DNA of 64,000 nt from Paramecium tetraurelia (taxonomy: Eukaryota; Ciliophora; Oligohymenophorea; Peniculida; Parameciidae). The stretch covers positions 434,178 through 498,177 of the forward strand of contig NW_001799200.1 of NCBI RefSeq assembly GCF_000165425.1, read 5' to 3'. The stretch's first letter is position 1, and every line of letters begins with the position of its first letter. Of the stretch, positions 46,836-59,288 are shown one piece after another. The notes under the pieces are model-generated. The model made no database searches and was not told the DNA's origin. It saw only the letters and a list, made by a program, of their open reading frames with translations. Both the position numbers and the translations under genes were made by a program.

Positions 46836-47803
46836 ATGGCATTTGTTAAGCTTGTTAAAGGTACTCCATATTTCAAAAGATTCTAAACTAAATTCAGAAG
46901 ACGAAGAGAAGGAAAGACTGATTACTATGCAAGAAGCAGATTGATCGTATAAGACAAGGATAAATACAACTCACCAAAATACAGATTTGTAGTTAGACAC
47001 ACAAACACAAAGATCATTTGCTAAGTGATCTACGCCACCTTAAAGGGAGACAAGGTTGTGTCTGCTGCTGAATCTACCGAATTAAAGAGATTTGGTTTAA
47101 CTAGTGGTTTAACCAACTATGCTGCTGCATATGCCACAGGTTTATTATTGGCCAGAAGAACACTTAAAACATTGAAGATGGATAAATTCTATGAAGGTAA
47201 CAAAACCATCGATGGAAACTTGTATGATGTTGCTGAAAAGGAAAACCCAGAAAGAAGACCATTCTTTGCAGTACTTGATATTGGTTTGGTCAGATCAACT
47301 CTCGGAAACAGAGTCTTCGCTGCCTTAAAGGGTGCTGCTGATGGTGGTATTCACATCCCACACAACAACAGAAGATTCCCAGGATTCTCTGTTGATAATG
47401 ACAAGAAAGAAAAATATGATGCCAATGTTCACAAGGACAGAATCTTTGGTGTTCATGTTGATAAATATATGGCTCTCTTATAAAAGGAGAAGAAGACAAA
47501 CAAAGATGGAAGATCTAAGTTTGATGTCTAATTCCACAATTGGGAACAAACCTTGAAGACTGTAATATAATAAATTAATATTAATAGGCTGGTGTCAAAT
47601 CAGTTTAAGAATTGTTCAAGAAGATTCACGATGAAATCAGAAAGAACAGTGACAGAGTTAAGAGAGGTGCTAAATAAAATCCAAAGAGAGATCACACCAA
47701 ATATAGAGCTAAGAGATTAAATGCTAAATAAAGAAGAGCTAATGCTTTAAAAAAAATCGATATTGCCACCAAATAAGCTGCTAAATTAAAGAAGAAGGCA
47801 TGA
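46836..47803 (+). CDS. RPL5: 60S ribosomal protein L5 (uL18)
   Basis: L5 binds 5S rRNA and carries it into the large ribosomal subunit. The 313-residue product matches along its whole length: MAFVKLVKGTPYFKRFQTKF, RRRREGKTDYYARSRLIVQD, KYRFVVRHTNTKIICQVIYA, GLTNYAAAYATGLLLARR, LDIGLVRSTLGNRVFAALKG, ADGGIHIPHNNRRFPGF and a lysine/arginine-rich tail. One 26-nt intron lies near the 3' end (around 47563-47588). Codon use is strongly C/G-ending compared with neighbours, as in other highly expressed genes. The start context is AT-rich with ATG 46836-46838. Confidence 0.97.
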
Positions 47804-48063
47804 TTTCATATATATTTGGTACATTATAAAAATATCCCCAATCTAATACAATATTATAATCATTTCCTCTGCTCTATTCAAAGGTCGATCTCATTGATAT
47901 AAACTTATTTTACTTTAATAAAGCATAAATAGAATCTATATTTTTAATTATTTTGAAAAGAATAATATAAATATTTATATGTCAACTTAGTATAGAATAC
48001 CATCCAACGATAATTATATTCGAGACTTAGAAAACATTTCACAAAGGTAACTTTGAAATCATA

Positions 48064-49053
48064 ATGAAAAGAGAGCGTCATGGATTATTCAATCAACCTC
48101 CTCCATTGCTATTGGGAGACTAATATAACGATGCCTTAAAAAGTAAGTAATATTCTTATTTGCATCTAGGCAAAGGCAAGGAAAAAGCCATTTTGGTCAA
48201 TACAAAATTATAGAAAAAGCATGAACCTGCGTTATTCTAGGAGCCCGGTTACACAACATTAAATGATCCATACAAAGATTAATTTAAAGCTAAATAAATT
48301 TACGATAAAGAAAGAGAATTAGCAATAAAAAATCCAAATTGTTTCAAGCCAAATGATCAGGTTAAATCAATGTAAATATATATTCTTTGAAAATCAAAGT
48401 AAGCATTCTGAATTCGAACACATGAAAGAATTTAATGATAAAGTATTTAATACCAGAACTCCAACTGGAGATGTGAGAACCTAAGCCAGAAATTTTTTAA
48501 CTAATCCTGCCAAGAAAGGGTTAGGCAGAACCACATCTAATAATTTATTTGGATAAATCGAATATATACCTGATCCTTATGATAGATAAGAGGAGCTAGA
48601 GAGACGAGAAAGAATTAAACATAGGAACAAGTTTTTACCAGGAACAACAAGGTTTATTACAACAAGTCATGGTAATCGACCTTTTACTGCTGATGGTACA
48701 TTACTTGATGGAGCTGGATATTTATCTCGTAAATACTTCATTCTAATAATAAAGAAACGAAAAGACCTTTTTATAAAGGTGCTCCATTTAGACCAGCTAA
48801 CTAAAATAAAAAAGGATTTTAAGGAACATTCGAAGTGCTCTAATATATGGAAGAAGGTGCATCAGATCCTAAGACCAAATAAAATACTTTTCAACAATTG
48901 AGTGCAACATAAACCTATGAGAAACCTTGGAGACCTAATTCGAACGGAACTTTTGCTCGGCCATGTCCAAGTGTTTCGCAATAATTAAGAAATAGAAGTG
49001 TTGGATCAAATCAAAAGGGTGAAATAAGGAGTGCAATAATTGCAATAAATTGA
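48064..49053 (+). CDS. CFAP96: Cilia- and flagella-associated protein 96 (C4orf47) homolog
   Basis: 302 residues, introns 27, 28 and 26 nt, exact frame. It follows the C4orf47/UPF0602 layout: MKRERHGLFNQPP, LLLGDQYNDALKS, FQEPGYTTLNDPYKDQ, VRTQARNFLTNPAKKGLG (compare GKNLYTNPGKKGTG), IEYIPDPYDR, KFLPGTTRF, KRPFYKGAPFRPANQNKKGF and a final TFARPCPS. CFAP96 is an axoneme-associated protein. The N-terminal RxGLF plus GD motif and repeated short tryptophan/proline motifs are typical of microtubule inner proteins. No signal peptide or membrane segment. Confidence 0.8.
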
Positions 49054-49610
49054 ATGTTTAAATTAGACATAAATTATGCAATTCTCAATCAGTAATCTAT
49101 TAAAAGATATATAAATCATTTGCCTTCCCTTTGTCTATTTATTCATATTTTTGATAAATTTTACTCATTAAAAATAACATTTACAAATATAATTTTTGTC
49201 AGTTTCACAATAATGAATTTCTCCACATTTAAGATATTGAAAGATAATATAAGTAGAACAGCTTAATTGGAAAATATTATTGCTAAAGTTATGTAATATT
49301 GTTGAGGAAATTATTTTTGGAAAAAGTAATCTTGTGTTTATTATGATTTGGATTACTAGAATCATATAATTTGCCATAAAAATTTCTTGATTTTCATATT
49401 TAATCTTACCATTCCCAACTTAGGACTATTTATTATTCAAAAATCCAAATTGATCATATATTGTCAGATACTCAGTTTTTGATTGTTGCATTTTGTAATA
49501 ACCATATCAATAATCGGGATCACGTCTTTATGTTTGGGCTTTATGAAACCCCCATATAGGATGTAGAAGTTATTTATATAATTTTTGCATTTATTTTAAT
49601 ATTTTATAAA
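49054..49610. other. Intergenic region with a doubtful small ORF
   Basis: AT-rich gap between convergent genes. A minus-strand frame at 49165-49377 starts with ATG and encodes about 70 residues (MANYMILVIQIIINTR, later YLKCGEIHYC), and could also be read with a 26-nt intron in another frame. Neither version resembles a known family; I do not call it a gene. Confidence 0.4.
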
Positions 49611-51200
49611 TCAAATTTCTTACTTTTTATGAATACTTTGGAAGGAACGTGCTTATAACTAAATATTAAATATTATATATACGCTTTGAAATCTATGGCA
49701 AGGTGTTTAGATTACAGAATGAGAGCTGTGTGATAATGTTTATTATCTTTTATTCTATGATAAATAAAATTATGTGCTATGACTCGAATCAATAGAGGAA
49801 CGCATATCCAATTTCTATGATTATTTTTACTATGAATTGTTTTAATTTTTGTATATCTTATCTAATATTTCTAGTGCTTATTTCATATTAAAATGATTAT
49901 TTTATGGTTATTGTGGTTATTTTACTTTTGAAAATTGTATTCTATCCATTGGGGAAGGATTTCTACTAGTAACATGGGAGTTTTACAATTATAATGAAGC
50001 TGTTTATTTATGATATATAATTTGAGGTTGGCTTCTATGTAATTGTATATTTTGGTTTGCTTACTATTAATTCTTCTAAGAATTAAACTAAACTTATTGA
50101 ATTGAATTCTTTTTGCTGAAATCTGGATCAATTTATTATTTTTATGGAAGAACGTGTAATTATTTGAATTATTATAAATAATTTCCATTAATTTATTAGA
50201 TTTGGATTTGGTTCTGGTTTTAATTATACTTTATAGTGTTTATGATCTCTGCTTAATGTTAATTTTAATTTTAAGGTTTTTGATGTTTAATCCTGTTTAT
50301 TTCTTCTTTATCGAATATTTAGACACTAGAACAAGATTAGTAACCTTATTCAGTTTTGATAATTTTAGCCTATTTTATTGTAATAGGAATTTAAAATCTA
50401 TTTTTTAATATATTCTTTAATTCAACAAAATCCAAACCCATTTCAGCATCTTTATGTAATAATTTGCTTGTTAGTTGTAGTAACTGTAAACTGTATTTAC
50501 CCATTAGTTGTTTTAGAGCACTGCTAAAGCTTAATTAGCTTGCTAATAAATAATATAAATTAATATTACATCTTTGAGTCATCATTTCTAAACATAATAG
50601 CCCCAATTAAAAAATATCTTCAGAAATTGAATCTTTATTTTACCGTTTTTAGCCTAAGTTGTCTAACAGTTTGGCATTTTACTACTTATCAATAAAAATT
50701 GCTTCTGATGTTAGATTTCCATGGAATTTATTCAAACTCTGAATATATTGCATTACATCTACGATTTATTCAACAAACTTAATTTTATAATATTAGATAC
50801 AGCCCAGATTTACTCTTCTTTTAATGGAGCTTGAATTGTAATTTATTTTAATGTTTTTGGCGAATACTCGAAAAAATATTATTATTTCTCTACACCCCCC
50901 AATTATATTGACTTAGAACAGGCATAATATTTTAATAAATTTGGATGTTACATTTTACATCTCTATTAATGGACTTATAATAATTATGCATCCAATTTTG
51001 ATGTTTAAATAACCTTTCATAATAATAATCATAAATACGAGAGAAAATAACTAATGTTATGGGTCTTTTTTCATTTACCATAATTTTATTGGTCCCAGAG
51101 ATGGGTGAATCTAAGTTCCTTTATCCAATAATTATTCATTTAAGTCTTGTATAAAAGCAAGGTCAGAATCATAGTTTACGAAAACTTGCTGATTTCCCAT
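49611..51200 (-). CDS. Pseudokinase-like protein with glutamine/asparagine-rich tail
   Basis: About 485 residues with introns of 34, 28, 23, 23 and 24 nt (exact frame). It begins MGNQQVF (Gly2 could be myristoylated). The central part resembles the C-lobe of a protein kinase: YFFEYSPKTLKQI, LKEEQIWAFVEQIVDVMQYI, QSLNKFHGNLTSEAIFID (catalytic loop), AKLLDNLG (DFG position), SISEDIFQLGLLCLEMMT. Catalytic HRD reads HGN, DFG reads DNL, and no glycine loop or VAIK lysine is seen, so activity is unlikely. The last 250 residues are rich in Gln and Asn, largely TAA/TAG codons. Its role is unknown. It lies downstream of the giant intron-free gene on the same strand. Confidence 0.68.
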
Positions 51201-51886
51201 AAATTTATTAGGCAAATAAATTATATTTTTATTTAAATCATATATTTTTAAATCAAATTTTATTAATTATAATAATTTTATTGAACAACATAATTCACTA
51301 AAAATGAAATAAAAACAAATTAATTATATCATTTAAGGAATTTAATTTATTATTTGACAGAAAATGAATAATATTAAATATCTTTTTATAATTGTTATGA
51401 TATCAATTTAAGTTAAATAAACTCAAAATTACAGACAAACCTAATATGTCTAAGTGTTTTAAATAAGATTAAACATCAAACTTTTTTTCATCTAACTTTG
51501 TATTATCTTATTAGTGAATATTAATTATTCAAATCATCTAAAAATTTTGGTAAAAGTCATCAAATTACTTTGCATCCTTTTTCAATAATAGTTTTATGAT
51601 TTTTGTAATTGAATTCGACTTATTAATGATTTTAAAAGATTATATAGAATTTCCATTAAATAATTGATGTAAAATACAAGACAATCTTGTGATATAATTT
51701 GTACGTATATTGTTTAATTTGGCTCATATTTTTATATTTATAAAATATAATTTTTCTTCATAATTTATTAAATTTAGAAACGTTGATTCTTTACCATTTT
51801 ATGTAAACTTATTGAGTTTAATAAAAATTAGAATAGCATATAAGAAATTAATTGTGTTGATATAATTAAAGAGTAATAGAATATAA
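51201..51886. other. AT-rich intergenic region
   Basis: 686 bp between two minus-strand genes. Composition is very AT-rich with many short A and T runs and no open frame of protein-like sequence on either strand. Nothing specific seen. Confidence 0.5.
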
Positions 51887-54800
51887 TCATATTTTCTGCA
51901 TTTGAATTAAATTGTATTCTAGAGCTTTAGCAAGACGCTTTAAGGCTTATTATACATTTTTGGATTGAAAAAGAATAAGAAAGTTCATTACTAATTCTTC
52001 TGCTTCTTGGAAGGTATATATCTTTTGTTAAAATAATATTGCTTTGCTATCACTCAAATTAACAATTATTTTTTTAGTAGAAGGGAAAATTTGTAATTAG
52101 AGAATCTGAAAACATTTATTTCCTTTTATGGATTACGTGTAAAGATATCCTTCGTCAAAAAGCATTGTTGAGTTATTTTAATTAGGAATCAACGAATCTT
52201 GAGTTTCTAATAGAATTTAAGAGGCTAATGAAAACTTCCTCTCTTTTTTTAACAAAACAAGGGAAGACAAATTTAGATAATTTTAATCTCTAATTTTTTG
52301 GACTAGATAATAACACATATTCTGAATGTCTGATTAACTTAATCTACTATTCATGTAATTAGTTTTACTTTTGAAAAACCCATCAGCAATGAATAAGTTT
52401 AGTAACTCTCTCATATTTAATCTGATATCCTTGTATTTTAAGTTTTATAAACAATAATATCTCAAATAGATATTAAAATCAGAAGATTGTGAATATGATA
52501 TTAATTATTAAGGATAAAATACTTATTGATTTTATTGCGTCTTCTTGATTTATTCAATGAAACATTCCAGATATGCATTACCTAATCTTTCTAATTTAAT
52601 CTCCTGACTGCAAATGAATTCTAACAAGGGATATTATAGAAAACCTATGTTTAGATTAATATCGGTGTCAGGGAAGTTCAATTTTTCAGTGACTTTGATA
52701 TTGTTTGTTAGAATTAATCTAGTGTATAATTACGTCACATTAGACTAAACAGTGTAATTGTTTTTGAGAGCACCACTTGATTATTTCTTGAGCAAGTATT
52801 CTTTACCAATTATTTTGACCTAATTTCGTTTCTTTTAATCAAAAGTCTAAATTAGTCTGTCAATCAAATGAATATAATTATTAATCGATTTGGAATTGTT
52901 GAATTTTAACTCAAATACTTGATTTAGCAAGAGTTCCCATATTTTTATTTCTATTAATTTATTTTACAATTCAAATTATAAATCATTATTCAACTTTCGA
53001 GTAAATTACATAAACTTAATAACTTTGTCTGAAAGCTATTAGTTTTGTTTTATCTATGATAACAAGTATCTATTTTTGGTAATCAGGTCATCGCTGACTT
53101 TTAAGAAATTGTTTTAATTTTTCTTGAATGCAAATTAAAATGGATTCTAGATATCAACTGATTGTTTCATAAATTTGATTCGTGTTAAAACCTACTTATC
53201 CAATTAAATTGAGTGTTTGAAATGAATTCCACATTTTTGAGATTTGACATATACTTCAATATCTTAGTAAGTCTTGTATTCATTATACTCAAGCAAATCA
53301 AAGATCAGATTATCTCTGAAGTCCATTTCTTGAAATTGCAATATGGAAATATGAGTCATTAACCTTCTTCTGCTTTTAGGAAAATAATACATTATTCTAA
53401 ACATATCAAAAATATTGTGAGCTTGAATGGTGATTATGATATACTCCATGGTATAGGAATCAAATTCATTATGAAATTGTTAGGGTAATCGAGTTGCTAA
53501 TTTGACCTTCTTTGAATTCTTCAATAGGTAATATTTCATAATGTAATGACCTATGACTCGAAATAGTTTTATTTGGGGTAATAGAAACTATTTACAGACA
53601 GTATTCTACTCATCGTGCTTGTAATCATTAGTCATACTTCTCTAAGCCTTTAGTCTGTGATTTTCTTCCTCATCATCAAGTTTAGGGATTATGTAGTGGT
53701 TCAGATTCTACAAATAAGGCAATCTATAAATGTTCTACTTATCAAAGGAAAGGTTATTGATTATCGTTTTACACCAATAATGAACTATTGAAATGTCTAA
53801 GTAGCCTTTGATGTCAAATAGCTTTTCTAAGTCAAATTTGTTGAGTATAATAATATATTTTTTGAGTTTAGACTTAAATTCTTGAATTTCTAATCCAAGA
53901 AACAAATCTTCCGAATGAAAAAAGTAGATCTTTTCATCAGATCTTGTATGAGAATCTTTACATATAAAATAGATTTTGGCATGCACTAAAATTTGAGACC
54001 CACTAAAGGTTTGTTTAAATAAAAACATAAAGCTTAATCTATCTAAATAATTCAACAATTTATCTGAATCATTAATCAACATGAATTTGATTTATTTGTA
54101 ACTAGGTAATGGGTATTTGTGTTTTTGGATAAAAAATTATAAATTGTTTGTTAAAAAGCTATTCTTCTTTTAGATTTAATGCATGCACCCAAGCAATTCT
54201 TATGAAAGTAAAAATGTAGATAGATGTTAACAATTCAATATTTTAAATATTAGATCTATATCTTCAATCTTAATAATAATAGGAGCTTTGAAAAACTTTT
54301 GTATTATAATTTTCATACTGTCTCTATTATTGACGATCTAGTATACGAAATGATTCCTTCTGAATTAACAGTAACTAATCAGTTATAGCTAATTACAATC
54401 TACAGGTATACTCTGAGATATGTGATATTCATACTAATAGTCAACAATGAGTGAGATTTTGGTGTTAGTATTTGTTAATTTGATATCGGCAGTGTTAATT
54501 TGTTTAAATTATTTATTGAATTGCTTAGCATCTTTTGAAGTGAGTGTTGACTTTTTTTATTCTTTGATGATCTATTTGATATCATGATATTCTGTTGGGT
54601 ATACACTATATTTGTGAACATACCCAAGGTTTTTTGAAAAGTTGTAATGATCCAATTGCTCAATGAAATTATATGAAACTGATAAGATGTGTTTGTAAGA
54701 TGCTTTTAAAATCACTTGTTCCTTCTTTAAACTAATGCAGAACACAGACTTTAAGGTTTCTTCGACGATTCTGGAATGATATGGTTATTCTAATAGAATG

Positions 54801-57169
54801 CTTTTGACTAACTTATTGAAATCGAAATACTATTCAGAATCATCCACTAGAACACTATTTTTAATAGCCTTGCATAGTTTCAACCATTCATTTACACTCA
54901 AAACTAGTTATTTGGTTTGTCTGTCTTTTTTATCAGCAAATAAATTCTTTGAATATACATCTCTATTATAGCCTGCCTCATCTCTTTCATGAAATGTTAC
55001 TTTGATTTAAAATTGAAAATATTCTTAATTAAAAATCAATTGCAATTAATTTCTTTTCTTGCATACATACTCAAATAGATTGATAGTATCAGACAGATTA
55101 GTATACATTGACTTATCCGAAACATCCAATAGTAATAATTTTAGATTAACACTGCAATTGATTGTTAAAAATATACTTAATAAGCAATAACTGCCATAAG
55201 ATATATGATCAGTGTTACTCTCCACTTATAGTATATCATTCAACTTCAATGTTGCAGATTAAATGTATATAGATTTCTCTTGCAGTAAATGTATGTCTTT
55301 TAACATTTAATCTTGAAAAAAGTCAGGGTTATTGTGAATAAATCGAAACATCAAGATTTAATTAATATAATCAGTATTCCCACATAGAAACGAGGAATAT
55401 CTATCAATCAAATTCTCTTCTACCTCTCCCAAACTTCTTTTTTGTAGTAGCAATTATTCTTCAAACATCCTAAGCTATAACACAATGTTGTGGACTAAAG
55501 GCAAATTAACAATGTATTATTTCTTTTATCCATATTTATTCACTTCAATAAATTGAGGAAGCAATTCATAAACAGTGCCAAATACCTTTTTGATTTTTAC
55601 TATCTAAGATTTTTATAGATAATCCAGTATTTTCTTAGTTTCTGTGATGCCATGGATATCTAGACTAGTAATTTTCATTCGAGATCTATCAGTTAATCCT
55701 TTGATGAAATTCAATTTATAAACTTAGGCTGTTGGTAACTACTTTTAATCAAGCAAAGCCAATTGCCCTTTCATATGCAAATAACTAATCAAATAATCTC
55801 TGACTGTTGGCCAAACAGTCAAACAATTTTCATTGTAATTTATCATTGGATTCTATCCTATTGGCACATCCAAACGATACCGATATTTGTATTTCCCCTC
55901 TCCTTTAAAAAACAACACAATACAAGATTTGTCCAATGTAATGTCTTTGTAAGAGATTGACCAAACAACCATGTTTTTGTAAAAAATGGATATGTATTTG
56001 ATGATTGGATAATGGAGCATCTAAACTCCCTTTAATAAGAATTCATTAGTGTTTTGTCTATTAAAAAATAAACTTTTTTAGGTTGTTAGCGATCCTTTAG
56101 TGAGACTTCGAAAAAGCCTTAAAGACTTTTTATTTTATTTCAATTCATTATTTGTATTTAGCATAGTTCCAGGCTTATTGGATTTAGGAGAATACTGGTT
56201 CATAAATTTGATGTCACCCAATCTTCTGGTTTATGCTTTAACCCTTGTACTGGGAACTCCAATAATCTACTGTCTTCGATATTTGTGGGATTTGCTCTTC
56301 TTGCTGAAGACTTTGAGATGAAAACAACTCTACAAGAGTCTCACTCTTCTTAAAACATCTTCAGAGAATATTTCACTGGCTTTTAATTATTCTCGATGCT
56401 TCTTTGTTTTATTCGCAATTATTATTTAATGTATCCCTCCATTAACTAAATCTTAAATTTCTAAAATTTACTCTTTTTCTAAATTGGGAGTCCTTGGAGT
56501 ATTCTGACTTGATTAATTCTCATTTAATCTTTTCTATTCCATATAATTATTGTAATCCAGTATATTTAAATAATTCTTTGCTATTAATTTTGCCAACTTC
56601 ATAGAATAGGTTTTTGAATGTATTTGTATCAAAGTCAATGCATTCACTATGGTAGACAATTAAAACTTGGGTTGTCGTTTGGTTTCAATCTATCTCTATG
56701 CTTAGTTATTCTATAATTCCTAGTTCTTGTTCTTGGCCAATAATTCCCTTTGCAATCTTCTCTCCAGATGCAGCTTCTTTTCTTCATTTTCTTTAAACTT
56801 CATTTCCCTCAGTTTTCTGTAAATTGAATTATTTCTCAGCTTTTCGAACTCAGCACAAGCCCCAGTCTTCTTCTCCAATTGATCTTAAACCTAATTCCAA
56901 ATTATTTTATTATCGATTTGTGACTGACTTCTCATACTCTACACTCTCAGCTTCCTAATTTCAGATGCAGTACTAAACATATCAAGATTTTATGGTTTAA
57001 GAGGTGCAACTATTTGTTAACCTCGAATAGGAGTTGATTATTAAGACTTAAATTTTTACTGTGCTGATTTAATTACAAACTCTAAATTCTTCAATTGAGT
57101 AGGACTATTAGATCTTAACCTACTTCTTGTCGTTTGTGATCCAAGATAGGAAGAAAATTAACGATTCAT
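51887..57169 (-). CDS. Giant intron-free gene of unknown function (1760 codons)
   Basis: From ATG 57167-57169 to TGA 51887-51889 the frame stays open for 5,283 nt, exactly 1,761 codons, with no intron. The N-terminal 250 residues are basic and Q-rich with coiled coil (KMKFKENEEKKLHLERRLQR-like, starting MNRQFSSYLGSQTTRSRLRS). The remaining 1,500 residues look globular and alpha/beta mixed, with no signal peptide, membrane helix or motif I recognise. Examples are YRYRLDVPIGQNPMINYNEN, LTVWPTVRDYLISYLHMKGQ, RFIHNNPDFFQDQMLKDIHL and CQFRRNHFVYQIVNNRDSMK. It uses TAA/TAG for glutamine freely. Neighbours give no clue. It could be a divergent member of a large cytoskeletal or ciliary scaffold family; I make no assignment. 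Confidence 0.85.
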
Positions 57170-57663
57170 AATACTTTCTGAATATTATTAAATTATATAT
57201 AAATATGAAACCTTTTTGTTAGGTAATAGTCTGCAAATCTAATTATATATACAAGATGATTAATATCATTTCAAATACTCTCTAGGTAGGTTTTTCAAAT
57301 TTATTAAGCATCTCTATCATTATATTATAAAATTCAATTAGAAACACACTCCCCATTTTAGAATCTGGTGATATTTTTATGTTGTAAAGAGTGTTTTTGC
57401 AAATAAGTATATTTAATATTCTTGAAGAGATACAAAAATTTTTGGGTTTCAATTTAGATTGTATTCTATTTAAAAGGATTTTCAAATTGAATCCATAAAT
57501 TTGTCAACATTCTAAAATATTTTCTACTCTTTTGGTCAATGACAGAATAGAGAAACCATTTTATTTGAAATATTTTACCTACTATAATACGATTTTGGTG
57601 ATTAGTTAATAAAATAGAAAGTAAGATAGAGTTTATATGTACTTATAAATATAATTAAAATAA
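57170..57663. promoter_or_regulatory. Intergenic region between divergent genes
   Basis: A 494-bp gap between two divergently transcribed genes. A minus-strand open stretch at 57282-57485 has some protein-like sequence (RIQSKLKPKNFCISSRILNI) but no ATG and no clear continuation, so it is not called. The gap presumably contains both promoters. Confidence 0.4.
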
Positions 57664-59262
57664 ATGTTATCACCGGAGCATCTTTCTGAGATAGCTACTT
57701 TGATTAAGATGACTTGTTATTATGAATCGAAAGTATGAGAAGATAATCATATCAGTTAGAAGAATAAAGGATTGCTATGAGCATCACACCCCATTTTCAA
57801 GCAAGGACAATTTACAATAAATTAGCATCAAACCCTCAAGGAATAAATCGAGATGAGATTCAGAATTTATTTAGGTAATTGTCATTCTTATCGCTTATTC
57901 AGCAATTTTATGATGAGCATAAACGATAAGGAATTAGAGTACATATTTTAGTTGTACTCCAGTGATAACTATTAAATCAATTGGGATGATTTTTATCAAT
58001 TAATTTGTCCACAAGACACTTCTCTAGACACTTAGATGCACAAAAATGTTAATCAATAGATTGTATCAGATCTGCTCTTATTATTTTAACGATTATTAAA
58101 AATAGAAATAGCATTTTTTAGATAGGCAGAACCAATAAGAATGGTTTTGTTTGAAAAACACAAGGAAACTGGTAAGCAATTCTGCACTCTTGTGTAAGAT
58201 TATAGTCATCAATTGCCTAATTTTAAGTAATGATAATAGCATAATTTAAGTCTTATAAACTTTATGAAAAAGTAGGAGTATATCTTTAGTAATCAAGATA
58301 TTCAATTTTTGAAAAAAAGGATTAAATGCAATGATGTTATCATCTCTTCTCAATAATTTATCAAATATTGCCCATTAATCCCATTTTCAGTCCTCATTAA
58401 TAAATAGCCCGAATACAAACTAATCGAGACCAAGGTTTAAATGATACCAGAGATCTTTAAATAAGAAGATCTCTTTGTTCCACAAATACCCTAGGTCTAC
58501 ATTGATCATCCCCAATAAAAAGAATACGAACATTTTACTAATGACTAAGAATAGATTCCCCTTGTTGAGCCAGTGGATCAAGGAGGAATCTCAAATTATG
58601 AATTCTTTACAGGAAGAAGACCCTAAGTGGGCGGTTAGAAATTTGACTATAATAGATACAGTTCTCCTGATCCTAAAGAATCTGAATAGCAAATCGATCA
58701 AGATTAAAGGCTACATTCGGGTCAATCATAAAATTATTTGAGTCCTTACCAAACAATCTTATAAGGTTAAAAGTTCAATTCTCCTTAACCAATTGCGAAT
58801 TACCAAGATACTACGTAATTGGATAAGTATTTAAGACCCTCTGCTTCAAGAAAATAGGAATTCTCTAGAGTTCCCTTTACTCCCTAAACAAACTAAAATG
58901 AAATTGGTATTAAGAAATAAGAACAGTATGTCCAAAATCAAAATCAAGAAGTATAATAGGTTAAAACTATGCATCTTGCTGATGTACCTTATGATCCTGA
59001 AGAGGATTTATTATAATAATATTTATAACCAGCAACTAAATTAGATTAAACCATCGATAAAATTGGTACTAGTTAAACTAGAAAGTATAAAATATTTGAT
59101 GAGTAACCTGAAACTTAATAATAATTCAATAAGACTTTGTAGAAATCTAAGCAGAATTCACCTTAAATACACTAAGGACCTGCATTTTAATCGCAGCAGA
59201 TGGAATAACCAAAAAAATCAAAGAAATATGTATCCCCTTCATTTTCATAAGGTTAACAATGA
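57664..59262 (+). CDS. EF-hand-like protein with long disordered tail
   Basis: 507 residues after introns of 23, 28 and 24 nt (exact frame). It starts MLSPEHLSEIATLIKMTCYY. Residues about 45-100 form a degenerate EF-hand pair (NRDEIQNLFSNFMMSINDKE; YSSDNYQINWDDFYQLICP) that lacks most calcium ligands. A helical middle part contains EIAFFRQAEPIRMVLFEKHK. The last 250 residues are Q/P/S-rich and disordered, including EYEHFTNDQEQIPLVEP and a final SPSFSQGQQ. Family not recognised. Its stop is 26 bp from the stop of the convergent OSCA-type gene. Confidence 0.72.
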
Positions 59263-59288
59263 TCATATTGGATTTTATATAAATTTAT

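Noticed and set aside
47290-47499. Minus-strand and alternative-frame ORFs over RPL5
   Set aside because: Shadows of the ribosomal protein gene, caused by its GC-richer codons.
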